The notes under the pieces: generated by a model
What the model saw: only the letters and a program-made list of their open reading frames with translations
What the model was told of the DNA's origin: nothing
Database searches by the model: none
Position numbers and translations under genes: made by a program
Part shown: in pieces, positions 18,876-28,121 of the stretch
How the letters are laid out: every line of letters starts with the position of its first letter
Position numbering within the stretch: position 1 is the first letter of the stretch
DNA from: Melghiribacillus thermohalophilus
GTDB lineage: Bacteria; Bacillota; Bacilli; Bacillales; Alkalibacillaceae
Reading direction: 5' to 3'
DNA: 64,000 nt
Assembly: GCF_004342905.1 (NCBI RefSeq)
Contig: NZ_SMAN01000002.1
Span: 167,081 to 231,080, forward strand

Positions 18876-20000
18876 ATGAAAAATATTAAAAATTTTAAGT
18901 TTGTGAGCTTCGGATTATTGTTAGTATTATTTGCATTTGTGCTGGCAGGATGCATGGCTGGAGAAAATACCGGAGGCGATTCGGAAGAAAACAATTCTGC
19001 CAGCCAATCCGGGGATTCCGGAAACGTTAATACGGACAACCTGGAAGAAAAAGTTGTTGTCTATTCTCCACATGGTAAAGATATTTTAAGTGAATTCGAA
19101 AAACAGTTTGAAGAGAAATACGGTATTGATATGCAATTCTTGGATATGGGTTCACAGGAAATTTTGGATCGTGTGCGTTCAGAAAAAAGCAATCCTCAGG
19201 CGGATGTATGGTGGGGTGCTCCTCAGGTAAACTTTGATCAGGCAAAGGAAGAAGGTTTGCTTGCTCAATACAAACCTACATATGCCGATGCTCTGGACGA
19301 AATGTATTATGACGAGGATTGGATGTGGACGGGTACTTCGATCACTCCAGAAGTCATCTTATTCAATACAAAAGAAATCTCAAAAGAAGAAGCGCCGAAA
19401 GATTGGGATGATTTGCTAGACCCTAAATGGAAAGATGAAATCATAATCAGGTATCCTCTTGCCTCTGGTACAATGCGTACGATTTACTCTTCTATGATTT
19501 ATAGAACCTACAAAGAGACAGGAAGTGCGGAAGAAGGCTATGAATGGTTAAGAAAGCTGGATGAAAACACAAAAGAATATGCGGCTAATCCAGAGATTAT
19601 GTACAATCAGGTAGCAAAAGGGGTAGGGTCCTTATCTGTATGGAATATGCCTGACACAGTCATGTTGGCGAAAGAAAAAGGATATCCATTTGACTACATT
19701 ATTCCGGAAAGCGGCACTCCGGTGTTGACTGAAGGAATAGCCATAATCAAAGATGCACCGCATCCTAATGCTGCAAAAGCATTTTATGAATTTGTAAATA
19801 CACCTGAAGCTGCGAAATTATTAGCAGAAACCTATTATCGGATTCCGACGAGGAATGACGTTAAAGACTTGCCGGACTGGATCAGTGAAAGTGAAATAAA
19901 ACCTATGGAAATTGACTGGAATGTATTCCAGGAGAAACAAGATGAATGGATGGAGTATTGGGATACAAATATAAAAAATACTGAGAAGGATAAGAGATAA
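18876..20000 (+). CDS. ABC importer substrate-binding lipoprotein, Fbp/AfuA-type (family 1)
   Basis: Secreted lipoprotein: a lipobox FVLAGC puts the lipidated Cys at residue 26, followed by an acidic, Asn/Ser-rich linker to about residue 55. The mature part (VVVYSPHGKDILSEFEKQFEEKYG, QADVWWGAPQVNFDQAKEEGLL, LFNTKEISKEEAPKDWDDLLDPKWKDEI) is the fold used for Fe3+, 2-aminoethylphosphonate, phosphoglycerate and related ligands. I see no Tyr-Tyr iron signature, so an organic ligand is likely. ATG 18876 follows GAAAGGGG by 8 bases. Ligand unknown; the lyase and NagB downstream suggest an amino compound. Confidence 0.85.
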   Translation: MKNIKNFKFVSFGLLLVLFAFVLAGCMAGENTGGDSEENNSASQSGDSGNVNTDNLEEKVVVYSPHGKDILSEFEKQFEEKYGIDMQFLDMGSQEILDRVRSEKSNPQADVWWGAPQVNFDQAKEEGLLAQYKPTYADALDEMYYDEDWMWTGTSITPEVILFNTKEISKEEAPKDWDDLLDPKWKDEIIIRYPLASGTMRTIYSSMIYRTYKETGSAEEGYEWLRKLDENTKEYAANPEIMYNQVAKGVGSLSVWNMPDTVMLAKEKGYPFDYIIPESGTPVLTEGIAIIKDAPHPNAAKAFYEFVNTPEAAKLLAETYYRIPTRNDVKDLPDWISESEIKPMEIDWNVFQEKQDEWMEYWDTNIKNTEKDKR

Positions 20001-20024
20001 CTGGATAACGTAATGATAAATAAA

Positions 20025-20052
20025 GTCTATCGCGGATCATTCCGCGATAGAC
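20025..20052 (+). promoter_or_regulatory. Hairpin between binding-protein and ATPase genes
   Basis: A perfect 12-bp inverted repeat GTCTATCGCGGA / TCCGCGATAGAC with loop TCAT is followed only by TAAATTTA, so it is a poor terminator. Such hairpins in ABC operons commonly stabilise the binding-protein mRNA or reduce expression downstream. It lies 32 bases before the ATPase start. Confidence 0.75.
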
Positions 20053-20084
20053 TAAATTTACTCAAAAAAGTGAGGTTGTTGTTC

Positions 20085-21179
20085 ATGTCATCAGTGCAGT
20101 TAACGAACATAACTAAAAAATTCAAGGATGTGACAGCAGTTGAAGATTTAAATTTAACGATCAATGAAGGGGAGTTTTTCACATTTTTAGGTCCAAGTGG
20201 ATGCGGAAAAACAACAACACTCAGAATGATTGCCGGATTCTATTATCCGACTGCTGGAACAATTACATTTAACGATCGAGATATGACAAAGGTTCCTCCT
20301 GAAAAAAGAAATACTGGAATGGTATTTCAAAATTATGCTTTATTCCCACACATGAGCGTTTTTGAAAATGTAGCGTTTGGATTAAAAGTAAGAAAATTGA
20401 ACAAAAGTGACATTAAAAGAAAAGTTATGGATGTGTTAGAAAAAGTCCGTTTGGAACAATATTACGATCGTCAAGTCAGCCAACTAAGCGGCGGACAGCA
20501 GCAGCGCGTTGCTTTAGCAAGGGCATTAGTTATTGAGCCGGATATTTTATTATTGGATGAACCGCTTAGTAATCTTGACGCACGCCTGAGAGATCAAATG
20601 AGGACAGAAATATTAAGGCTTCAGAGAGATTTTGGCATCACGACAATATATGTAACTCATGATCAAGTTGAGGCTTTAACAATGAGTGACCGGATTGCCG
20701 TATTTAATATGGGGAAATGTCAGCAAGTTGGGACGCCACTTGACATTTATAATAATCCTGTCAATGATTTTGTCGCACAGTTTATCGGCGAAACCAATTT
20801 GTTCCCGGTAGAACCTGAAATTACAGATGAACAAATTAAGGTTTATAAACTGAAAGATAGTAATTTTAAAATACACGCCAAACATAAAAAGTCAGAAATT
20901 TCAGATGACAAACATAGCGGGCTGTATATGTCTATTCGGCCTGAAGCAGTTCGATTAAAGAATGAAAAGATGGAAGGAAATAATGTAGTGGAAGGTGTAA
21001 TTGAAATTGTCCAATTTACAGGTGCTTCCGTCCATTTTTTTGTAAGGGTTGATAAAAGTATTACGGTTCGGATAACCAGACTTAATAAAGGTCCTCATAC
21101 ATATTTCAATGAGGGAGATAAAGTATTTGTTCAATTGCCCGAAGAACATATTCGTATTGTCCCAAAGGCAGGGGAGTGA
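20085..21179 (+). CDS. ABC importer ATP-binding protein (PotA/FbpC type)
   Basis: 364 residues. Walker A GPSGCGKTTT is near residue 38, Q-loop FQNYALFPHMSV, signature LSGGQQQRVALARAL near 134, Walker B LLLDEPLSNLDA, then a switch His in YVTHDQVEAL. The last 110 residues form a TOBE-type regulatory domain (SIRPEAVRLKNEK). ATG 20085 is preferred over an in-frame ATG at 20013, because the latter lies before the hairpin and GTGAGG is 9 bases upstream of 20085. Energises import for the adjacent fused permease. Confidence 0.9.
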   Translation: MSSVQLTNITKKFKDVTAVEDLNLTINEGEFFTFLGPSGCGKTTTLRMIAGFYYPTAGTITFNDRDMTKVPPEKRNTGMVFQNYALFPHMSVFENVAFGLKVRKLNKSDIKRKVMDVLEKVRLEQYYDRQVSQLSGGQQQRVALARALVIEPDILLLDEPLSNLDARLRDQMRTEILRLQRDFGITTIYVTHDQVEALTMSDRIAVFNMGKCQQVGTPLDIYNNPVNDFVAQFIGETNLFPVEPEITDEQIKVYKLKDSNFKIHAKHKKSEISDDKHSGLYMSIRPEAVRLKNEKMEGNNVVEGVIEIVQFTGASVHFFVRVDKSITVRITRLNKGPHTYFNEGDKVFVQLPEEHIRIVPKAGE

Positions 21180-21185
21180 TGGAAT

Positions 21186-22871
21186 ATGATGAATGCTGAA
21201 AACAGAAGAACAGCGATGCTGCTCATCCCTATATCATTAGTTTTGATAGGATACGTTTTATATCCATCGATTGAAACAATAATAGAAAGTTTTAAATCGC
21301 AGGATGCCTTCTCATTTAAGAATTATGAGGATTTTTTTGGATCAAAAGCATCAGCTAATCTCGAAGCACTATGGAATTCTGTTTGGATATCAATCTTAAG
21401 TGTTTTTTTTAGTGCATTAATAGGTGTTCCTCTGGCATTTATATTTAATCGATATGATTTTCCGGGAAGAAAGTTTTTTTCGAGCGTTGCGATTATGCCG
21501 ATTGTCCTTCCTTCCTTAGTTGGGGTTATGGCATTTATGTTTTTATATGGAGAAGCTGGCCTTGTTCCGAATGCCATTAAAGATTTGTTTAATCTGTCGG
21601 AGGTTCCGTTCAGTATTGGAGGGGTTTCTGGAATATTAATTGTCCATGCCTATACTATGTATCCTTACTTTTATATGACAACCTCGTCGGCACTTCGAAA
21701 TTTGGATCCATCTCTAGAAGAAGCAGCGTTTAATCTTGGTTCCAATCGATTTAAAGTTTTTTGGAAAGTAACTTTTCCGTTATTAACACCCGGATTGGTA
21801 GCAGCATCGTTGCTTGTTTTCATGGTATCGATGGCTTCGTTTAGTGCTCCTTTTCTTCTTGCAGGAGGATTTAGGGTATTAAGTCTGCAAATCTACTTTT
21901 CAAAAATAAATGGAGATCTTGAAATGGCTGCTACTCAGTCAGTTATTTTATCAGTCGTGTCGATATTATTCCTTTTATTTATGAGGTGGTTTCAGGAAAG
22001 AAAAGATTATCGTATGGCAAGTAAAGGGATAGGCGCCCATCGAAGTGAGGTAAATAATCCTATTCTCAAGTGGACAATGGTTACCATTGGCATTCTCAGT
22101 ATGATTATCCTTTTGCTGCCTCATGCTACACTGTTAATTTTGTCTCTGGTACCTGAGGGTGCCTGGACATGGCAAACTTATCCTACCGCATTCAGTTTAG
22201 AAAACTTCAAATTGCTATTTGAAGATCCAAATATCTGGGATCCGGTCAGAAATAGTCTAGTAATGTCTTTTATCGCATGTATAGGTGTATTTGTATTCGG
22301 GATTATTACATCCTATACTCTTGTAAAAAGGAAATTTGTCGGGAAAAATCTTCTGGACATTTTAGTGATGATTCCCTGGGCATTACCTGCAACAGTAGTA
22401 GGGATGAATTTGATTTTAGCTTTTAATGAAAAGTCTATATTCTCCTTTGGTTCAATCCTTGTAGGAGCTTATTGGATTCTCCCTCTTGCCTATTTTATCC
22501 GTTTCTTACCGTTGGTGGTACGTTCCACGAATGCCGTATTGGAACAGATGGATGATTCACTCGAAGAAGCTGCTAAAAATTTAGGGGCTAAGTGGTTTTA
22601 CACCTTTAGACGTGTAGTTATTCCATTTATTTTGCCAGGAGTACTCAGCGGGACGCTATTAGCCTTTGTTCAGGCGGTCGGGGAGTTTCCAACTTCTGTG
22701 CTTCTTTATACTCTGGATAACCGGCCAATTTCTATAGAGATTATGAATCAATTGCGCATGTTTAATATTGGTCAAGCAGCTGCATATGGAATGATTCAAG
22801 TTGCGTTAATTTCAATCGTCATATTCATTTCCGATAAATTTCTGGGGATAAAAGCAGAAAGATCCCTATAA
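21186..22871 (+). CDS. ABC importer permease, duplicated FbpB-type
   Basis: Membrane protein of 561 residues made of two tandem permease domains, about 12 helices. Each half has an EAA loop: LDPSLEEAAFNLGSNRFKVFWKVTFPLL (about residue 175) and MDDSLEEAAKNLGAKWFYTFRRVVIPFI (about 455). The fused arrangement is typical of iron(III), 2-AEP and phosphoglycerate-type importers. It starts 6 bases after the ATPase stop with GGGGAGTG upstream. One gene thus supplies both membrane subunits; no separate permease partner is present. Confidence 0.9.
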   Translation: MMNAENRRTAMLLIPISLVLIGYVLYPSIETIIESFKSQDAFSFKNYEDFFGSKASANLEALWNSVWISILSVFFSALIGVPLAFIFNRYDFPGRKFFSSVAIMPIVLPSLVGVMAFMFLYGEAGLVPNAIKDLFNLSEVPFSIGGVSGILIVHAYTMYPYFYMTTSSALRNLDPSLEEAAFNLGSNRFKVFWKVTFPLLTPGLVAASLLVFMVSMASFSAPFLLAGGFRVLSLQIYFSKINGDLEMAATQSVILSVVSILFLLFMRWFQERKDYRMASKGIGAHRSEVNNPILKWTMVTIGILSMIILLLPHATLLILSLVPEGAWTWQTYPTAFSLENFKLLFEDPNIWDPVRNSLVMSFIACIGVFVFGIITSYTLVKRKFVGKNLLDILVMIPWALPATVVGMNLILAFNEKSIFSFGSILVGAYWILPLAYFIRFLPLVVRSTNAVLEQMDDSLEEAAKNLGAKWFYTFRRVVIPFILPGVLSGTLLAFVQAVGEFPTSVLLYTLDNRPISIEIMNQLRMFNIGQAAAYGMIQVALISIVIFISDKFLGIKAERSL

Positions 22872-22911
22872 ACACTTTATGCAAAATAGATAAATATAGA
22901 GGTGTGCATGA

Positions 22912-24315
22912 ATGAATTCATTAAAACAAAAATTTGAAAGTCGAGATGGAGCTCAATTTCCCGGAAAAACTTATGTTGAGGAATTGTTGAAACCTGTTTT
23001 TAATGACCAGAAAGAATACTTGCTGGAACCTATGCTGGAGATTCATAAAGCACATACGATTATGCTTGCAGAGCAGGGAATAATCTCCCCGGAAGAAAAA
23101 AATCAAATATTAAACGGAATCGATCAGGTAAGACGGATTAATGGCGATGATATAGAGTATTCATCCGAATACGAGGATTTATTTTTCGTGATTGAGTCTA
23201 AATTTAGCGAAATTATTGGTGAAGAACTGGCAGGTAAGATGCATATAGCAAAGAGCAGAAATGATTTGGGTGAAACGATGTACCGTATGGTATTAAGAGG
23301 ATATTTAGAAAAGACAATATCTGAAGCTGAAACCCTAAGAAAAACAATATTATATCAAGCAGAACAGCATATTCATACAATAATGCCGGCACACACACAT
23401 ACTCAGCCTGCTCAGCCAACAACATTTGGACATTATTTAGTTGCCATTCATGATAACTTATCAAGAGACATCCAAAGGATAAAGAATGCTCTAAAAACCA
23501 TTAACCAGTCCCCAATGGGGGCTGCAGCCCTAACAACTACTGGATTCCCTATTAATCGGGAAAGAGTGGCAGATTTATTGGATTTTGAAGGTGTACTAGA
23601 AAATTCCTATGATGCAATAGGAACAGCAGATTACTTAATTGATGCGGCACAGGTGCTAGTAAGTCTAATGACTAATATAGGGAGGTGGGTACAGGAGCTC
23701 CTGCGTATGGCATCAAAAGAAGTTGGCTTGTTAGAAGTATCGGATGCCTATGTGCAAACCAGTAGCATTATGCCCCAAAAAAGAAATCCTGTTTCATTAG
23801 AACATTCCAGAGCCATTGCCAGCAGTGCAGCTGCGGAAGGACTGGGTGTCATTCATATGATTCATAATACTCCATATGGAGATATCAACGACACAGAAGA
23901 TGATCTGCAGCCTCACTTATATAATGGCTATAAGAAAGCTATTCGGGTTTTACGATTATTAAATGCGGTCATTCTTACGATGAACATTGATAAACAGAAA
24001 GCCTTTGAACAGGCCCGAAAAAATATGATCACCATTACCGAACTTGCTGATGTTCTTGCGAGAAATTACAACATGCCTTTTCGAAAAGCGCATGCTAAAG
24101 CAAGCCAGATTGCCAGAAATGCTTACCAACTAAACCTTGAACTGTTCGAAATACCGCTAAATCAGGTAAATGAATGGATAGGTGAAGTTAAAATTAATGA
24201 AAAAGAGTGGTCTGATATAACTAATCCGTTTAGTTTTGTTGAAAGAAGAAAAGTTACAGGCGGGCCAGCTCCTGAAGTAGTCCAATCCATGATAGAGAAA
24301 AGAAAAAGGGAATAA
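22912..24315 (+). CDS. ArgH-family (fumarase/aspartase superfamily) lyase, non-arginine context
   Basis: 467 residues. The superfamily signature SSIMPQKRNPVSLEH lies near residue 283, HIAKSRNDLGETMYRM near 111 and HTHTQPAQPTTFGHY near 160, so a catalytic Ser loop and the substrate-binding segments are intact. These enzymes release fumarate from an N-linked succinyl group. No other arginine gene is near. Position 40 bases after an ABC importer and before nagB suggests it cleaves an imported N-(1,2-dicarboxyethyl) compound, as characterised EDDS lyases do. It may still have argininosuccinate activity. Family certain, substrate unknown. Confidence 0.8.
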   Translation: MNSLKQKFESRDGAQFPGKTYVEELLKPVFNDQKEYLLEPMLEIHKAHTIMLAEQGIISPEEKNQILNGIDQVRRINGDDIEYSSEYEDLFFVIESKFSEIIGEELAGKMHIAKSRNDLGETMYRMVLRGYLEKTISEAETLRKTILYQAEQHIHTIMPAHTHTQPAQPTTFGHYLVAIHDNLSRDIQRIKNALKTINQSPMGAAALTTTGFPINRERVADLLDFEGVLENSYDAIGTADYLIDAAQVLVSLMTNIGRWVQELLRMASKEVGLLEVSDAYVQTSSIMPQKRNPVSLEHSRAIASSAAAEGLGVIHMIHNTPYGDINDTEDDLQPHLYNGYKKAIRVLRLLNAVILTMNIDKQKAFEQARKNMITITELADVLARNYNMPFRKAHAKASQIARNAYQLNLELFEIPLNQVNEWIGEVKINEKEWSDITNPFSFVERRKVTGGPAPEVVQSMIEKRKRE

Positions 24316-24327
24316 ACAGATTGACAG

Positions 24328-24362
24328 GTGACTCATCATTTGAGATGGGTCACAACTTTTTT
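24328..24362 (+). terminator. Terminator between the ArgH-like lyase and nagB
   Basis: A 10-bp stem GTGACTCATC / GATGGGTCAC (one G-T pair), six-base loop, then AAC and TTTTTT. It probably attenuates rather than fully ends the operon, since no clear promoter is seen in the 38 bases before nagB. Confidence 0.8.
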
Positions 24363-24400
24363 ACAGATCATTATGATTCCGACGAATCAGGAGGATTGCT

Positions 24401-25150
24401 ATGAACTTAATCATTACAGATAACTACGAAGAAATGAGTCAAGAAGGGGCAAAAATGATTTTACGAAAAATTTTGTCCTCGAAACAAATAAATTTAGGGT
24501 TAGCTACAGGAAGTACACCGCTAGGATTATACAAAGAGTTAGTCAAATATGTCAGGGAGAACAACATAAATTTATCCGGCGTAGCCACATTTAATCTGGA
24601 TGAGTACATTGGGATTCTGCCAACTCATCAGGGCAGTTTCCACTATTATATGGAAAAAAATGTTTTTGGTCCATTAAATATTCCTGAAAATCAAAGGTTT
24701 ATCCCAGATGGCATGGCCGAAAATATTCTAAACGAGTGCCGTAACTATGAAAAGAAAATTCAACAATATGGGGGAATCGACTTTCAGTTGCTGGGCGTTG
24801 GAGAAAATGGGCATATTGGTTTCAATGAACCAGGAACAGATTTTACAAAAACCACCCATGTGGTTGAATTAACCGAAACAACTCGCCAGGCAAACAAAAA
24901 ATTTTTCGGTCAAGTAGAAGATGTGCCAGGGAAGGCAATTACGATGGGAATCAGTACTATACTAAGAGCAAGAGAAATATTACTTATTGCAAACGGTGTG
25001 CATAAAGCGGAAGCAATATATCAATTATTTCACGGTGAGTACAGCAAAGATTGGCCGGTTACCGCTCTGCAAAAACATAAAAATGTTTGCGTTATCGTTG
25101 ATCAGGAAGCTGCTTCTTTACTAATAAAACAAAATAATCTATGTTATTAA
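24401..25150 (+). CDS. nagB: Glucosamine-6-phosphate deaminase (NagB family)
   Basis: Isomerising deaminase converting glucosamine-6-phosphate to fructose-6-phosphate and ammonia. LGLATGSTPLGLYKEL (about 31-46), TFNLDEYIGI (about 66-75) and GVGENGHIGFNEPGTDF (about 130-146) hold the active-site residues; 249 residues, typical of Bacillus NagB. AGGAGG precedes ATG 24401. It has no nagA or PTS gene beside it, and instead follows the ROK/ABC/lyase set, so its substrate could derive from that pathway. A related aldosamine phosphate as true substrate is possible. Confidence 0.9.
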   Translation: MNLIITDNYEEMSQEGAKMILRKILSSKQINLGLATGSTPLGLYKELVKYVRENNINLSGVATFNLDEYIGILPTHQGSFHYYMEKNVFGPLNIPENQRFIPDGMAENILNECRNYEKKIQQYGGIDFQLLGVGENGHIGFNEPGTDFTKTTHVVELTETTRQANKKFFGQVEDVPGKAITMGISTILRAREILLIANGVHKAEAIYQLFHGEYSKDWPVTALQKHKNVCVIVDQEAASLLIKQNNLCY

Positions 25151-25309
25151 TATCAAGAATGGGTGAGTGAATAAAAGTTGACTGCTACATCATTTACGAG
25201 CAGCAAATATTATCAGGAACCCAAAACCTCCTGCCCCTTACTTTACAGAAAAAGAAAAGGCAGCATCATTAATGACATAATCGTTAAGCTCTGATCCCCC
25301 TTAGATTTT

Positions 25310-25318
25310 TGCTATAAT
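25310..25318 (+). promoter_or_regulatory. Extended -10 promoter of pepT
   Basis: TGCTATAAT gives a TGn extended -10 element with a perfect TATAAT, 39 bases before the pepT ATG. No good -35 box is seen at the usual distance, which fits extended -10 promoters. Confidence 0.6.
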
Positions 25319-25356
25319 AAACGAAACAATAATCCAATCAAAGCAGGTGATGACAA

Positions 25357-26592
25357 ATGAAACACGATTTAATCCATCGGTTAATCAAGTATGCCAGGGT
25401 GGACACCCAATCCAATCCAGACAATGAAACGTGCCCGTCATCTGATGGTCAGTGGGATTTGGCCCGAATGCTGGTCGATGAACTGAAAGCGATTGGCATG
25501 GAGGATGTGACCATGGATGACAATTGCTATGTCATGGCAACCCTTCCTGCCAATACAGACAGGGATATTCCGACAATCGGCTTTTTGGCGCATCTGGATA
25601 CGGCAACAGATTTTACCGGCAAGAACGTCAATCCTCAGATCGTCGAAAATTATGACGGGAATGATATTGTTTTGAATGAAGAACGGCAGGTCATCCTGTC
25701 ACCGAACGATTTTCCGGCCCTTCTAAATTATAAAGGGCATACCCTCATGACAACTGATGGAACAACCCTGCTCGGTGCTGATAACAAAGCGGGGATTGCC
25801 GAGATCATGACGGCAATGGAATATTTGATTCAGCACCCGGAAATTAAGCACGGAACGATCCGTGTTGCATTTACCCCTGATGAAGAAATCGGACGCGGTC
25901 CGCACAAATTCGATGTGGATGCGTTTGGTGCAAAATATGCCTATACGGTGGACGGCGGACCTCTGGGCGAACTACAGTTTGAGAGCTTTCATGCTGCGGG
26001 GGCTGCGATCACCATTAAAGGGACCAACGTCCATCCAGGAACGGCTAAAGGGAAAATGGTCAATTCCATTAAAATGGGGATGGAACTGAATGACCGGCTT
26101 CCGGCTGAAGAAGCGCCAGAATATACTGAAGGGTATGAAGGTTTCTTCCACCTTCTGTCTTTTAAAGGGGATGTGGAGGAAACGAAACTTCAGTACATCA
26201 TCCGTGACCACGACAGAGACAAGTTTAATGAGAAAAAAGCTTTAATGGAACAGGCTGTCGCATCATTACAGGAAAAGTATGGCCGTGAGCGGATTCAGTT
26301 TGAGATGAAGGATCAGTATTACAACATGAAAGAAAAAATTGAACCCGTTTTTCATATCGTAGAGATTGCCAAACAGGCGATGGAAAACCTGGATATTGAG
26401 CCGGACATCAAACCAATCCGCGGCGGCACCGATGGATCCCAGCTATCCTACATGGGACTCCCGACACCGAACATTTTTACCGGCGGAGAAAACTTCCATG
26501 GCAAGTTTGAATTCATTTCCGCTGATGTCATGGTTCAGGCCGTGCAGGTGATCGTTGAGATTGTGAAGGGATTTGAACAGAGGGGAGAATGA
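25357..26592 (+). CDS. pepT: Peptidase T (tripeptide aminopeptidase)
   Basis: Cytoplasmic M20B zinc aminopeptidase releasing the N-terminal residue of tripeptides. [12 protein letters not shown] (about 74), [14 protein letters not shown] (about 139), [15 protein letters not shown] (about 173) and [15 protein letters not shown] supply the metal ligands and catalytic Asp/Glu. [24 protein letters not shown] near the C-terminus is typical of PepT. Length 411. AGGTGATG precedes the ATG. Monocistronic by appearance. Confidence 0.95.
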   Translation: MKHDLIHRLIKYARVDTQSNPDNETCPSSDGQWDLARMLVDELKAIGMEDVTMDDNCYVMATLPANTDRDIPTIGFLAHLDTATDFTGKNVNPQIVENYDGNDIVLNEERQVILSPNDFPALLNYKGHTLMTTDGTTLLGADNKAGIAEIMTAMEYLIQHPEIKHGTIRVAFTPDEEIGRGPHKFDVDAFGAKYAYTVDGGPLGELQFESFHAAGAAITIKGTNVHPGTAKGKMVNSIKMGMELNDRLPAEEAPEYTEGYEGFFHLLSFKGDVEETKLQYIIRDHDRDKFNEKKALMEQAVASLQEKYGRERIQFEMKDQYYNMKEKIEPVFHIVEIAKQAMENLDIEPDIKPIRGGTDGSQLSYMGLPTPNIFTGGENFHGKFEFISADVMVQAVQVIVEIVKGFEQRGE

Positions 26593-26906
26593 TATAAGGA
26601 TGTTTTGTCTGTAATCGTTTTTGGAGTATGCACGGAACTGGAAACCAAGCTAGATGAAAGGTAATTGCTTTTGCTTACGAGTCGCACCTTTGACATAAGG
26701 CCATTGTAGCTGGAATAACATCGTTTCGGGCAAGCTACACTGCAAATAATCGCTGAATCTTAAGGGTTACCTTTATATTTGGGAGGATCATGGCTGGAAA
26801 ATTTCGAGCTGTATTTTTTATATAAACATGCGATAAAAGTTTCCAGCATCAGAAGCTGATTTCCGGTAAGCGAAGAAGGATTTCACATGGTGAAAGGATG
26901 ATGGAA
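26593..26906. other. Intergenic region without recognised features
   Basis: About 310 bases between pepT and the next gene. No hairpin with a T run, riboswitch-like fold or coding frame of note was found. A GGAGG followed by an 11-codon frame near 26783-26823 is too short to support. Confidence 0.4.
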
Positions 26907-27371
26907 ATGTCCTATGTCGTTGATTTTAAAAATGTGTCTACGGTTGGTTTAGAGTCTTCACCCGTCGCAGAAGCACTTGCTGGCTTACGTGCTAATGAAG
27001 CCCGTTACTTTATGAACAAATACAAGCATGAATTTACAGTTGTACCTGCTAGCGAAAGCCAGGAGACAATTGATTATGTAAACCAAATTTTGAAGGAAGA
27101 ACGTGATATAGAATTTTCGGCCAGGCCTTTGGAAACATCGCGTTTTCAAGTGGATAATATCAAATTTGCCTATGTCTTTTATGAAGATGGTCTTGTGGTT
27201 AACGTCATGTATACGATTGATAACCCTAAGAAGCGGGCCGTTGGTTTTAAGCTTTCTGAAGGGATGGAAGTGCCAGAAGCGTTAGAAGGAAAGTTTAAGT
27301 TTGCCAGACAGAAGTCTAAATTAGCTGGAACCATTAGAGGCTCTTTTTTTGTCATTAAAGGGGAATATTAA
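26907..27371 (+). CDS. Hypothetical protein, 154 residues
   Basis: Not recognised. Soluble-looking protein with no signal peptide or membrane helix, of mixed charge. Segments include SPVAEALAGLRANEARYFMNKYKHEF, LETSRFQVDNIKFAYVFYEDGLVVNVMYTIDNPKKRAVGF and a basic C-terminal KFKFARQKSKLAGTIRG. Three in-frame ATGs are possible (26898, 26901, 26907). I choose 26907 because GAAAGGA ends 9 bases before it. It lies alone between pepT and a convergent operon. Codon use looks like a real gene. Confidence 0.65.
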   Translation: MSYVVDFKNVSTVGLESSPVAEALAGLRANEARYFMNKYKHEFTVVPASESQETIDYVNQILKEERDIEFSARPLETSRFQVDNIKFAYVFYEDGLVVNVMYTIDNPKKRAVGFKLSEGMEVPEALEGKFKFARQKSKLAGTIRGSFFVIKGEY

Positions 27372-27493
27372 CGTAATGGCAGATGTGGAGTGTTCATTAA
27401 GTCGACATGCAGAGGTGATTTTACCGGTCATAACTGCCAGAGATTCGAGGATCTATACTTTGCTACTAAACGTTAAACTCAATTCTATAGAAA

Positions 27494-27541
27494 TACAAAA
27501 ACAAAGCCCTAATCCATTCTTCCTGATATGGATTAGGGCTT
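27494..27541 (-). terminator. Terminator of the minus-strand M20/DUF3100 operon
   Basis: A perfect 14-bp inverted repeat AAGCCCTAATCCAT / ATGGATTAGGGCTT with 10-base loop. On the minus strand it is followed by TGTTTTTGT; on the plus strand no T run follows. It lies 125 bases beyond the stop of the last minus-strand gene. Nothing else is seen in 27372-27667. Confidence 0.75.
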
Positions 27542-27667
27542 CACAGTTGTGACTGATAGATCATTTCGTTAATCTAAAAGGTAGTTGGAGTTTGACTGGT
27601 TATAACAGTAGAGGAGAGGGGAGTATGCCCCATTTCCTTTGTATAGGAGCACAGAAAAAGCAATAAT

Positions 27668-28120
27668 TTAAATAATCCCCTGGAACCTCAGGACAATCTC
27701 AGCAATAATTGCAGATCCAATAAAAGTTCCTAATAACACAAAGGATGCGACGACGATTGTTTTCCAGCCTAACTTTGCGAAGTCAGTCCAGGATCGTCCA
27801 ATGGCAATTCCGGCATAAGCAAGTATGGGAGTGGCTAATGCTAATAAATTGACGTCACTGGTATATTGAACGACCAGATCAGAACCGGGCATCCATGGCA
27901 TGGAGACGATGATTCCGATGATGGCAATGTAGGCGACACTCGGGATATTGCCTGGCATCAGCTTTTGAATAATGAGTCCTGCCAGGCAAATCAGTATGAG
28001 TATGATTATACCCGGGATGGCTGTTGCAGGCATGACATCATAACCGATCCAGTTTCCGAACAATGAAACAATCCCGAAAATGGTTAGGAGCAATGTCCAT
28101 TCTTGAATATTTTTAAGCAT
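27668..28120 (-). CDS. Small membrane protein, partner of the DUF3100 protein
   Basis: 150 residues with about five hydrophobic helices (for example TLLLTIFGIVSLFGNWIGY, AIPGIIILILICLAGLIIQ, VAYIAIIGIIVSMPW). No charged catalytic motif. The ATG at 28120 follows GGAGGAGGG and is separated by one base from the TAA of the upstream gene (TAATATG), implying coupled translation. The neighbouring gene encodes a DUF3100-type membrane protein, so the two probably form one transporter. The substrate should be a compound used by the M20/dehydrogenase genes of the same operon. Confidence 0.75.
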   Translation of the reverse strand: MLKNIQEWTLLLTIFGIVSLFGNWIGYDVMPATAIPGIIILILICLAGLIIQKLMPGNIPSVAYIAIIGIIVSMPWMPGSDLVVQYTSDVNLLALATPILAYAGIAIGRSWTDFAKLGWKTIVVASFVLLGTFIGSAIIAEIVLRFQGII

Positions 28121-28121
28121 A

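Noticed and set aside
22912..24315. Arginine biosynthesis argH
   Set aside because: No argG or other arginine gene nearby; linkage to an importer, ROK regulator and NagB argues for another substrate. Activity on argininosuccinate is not excluded.
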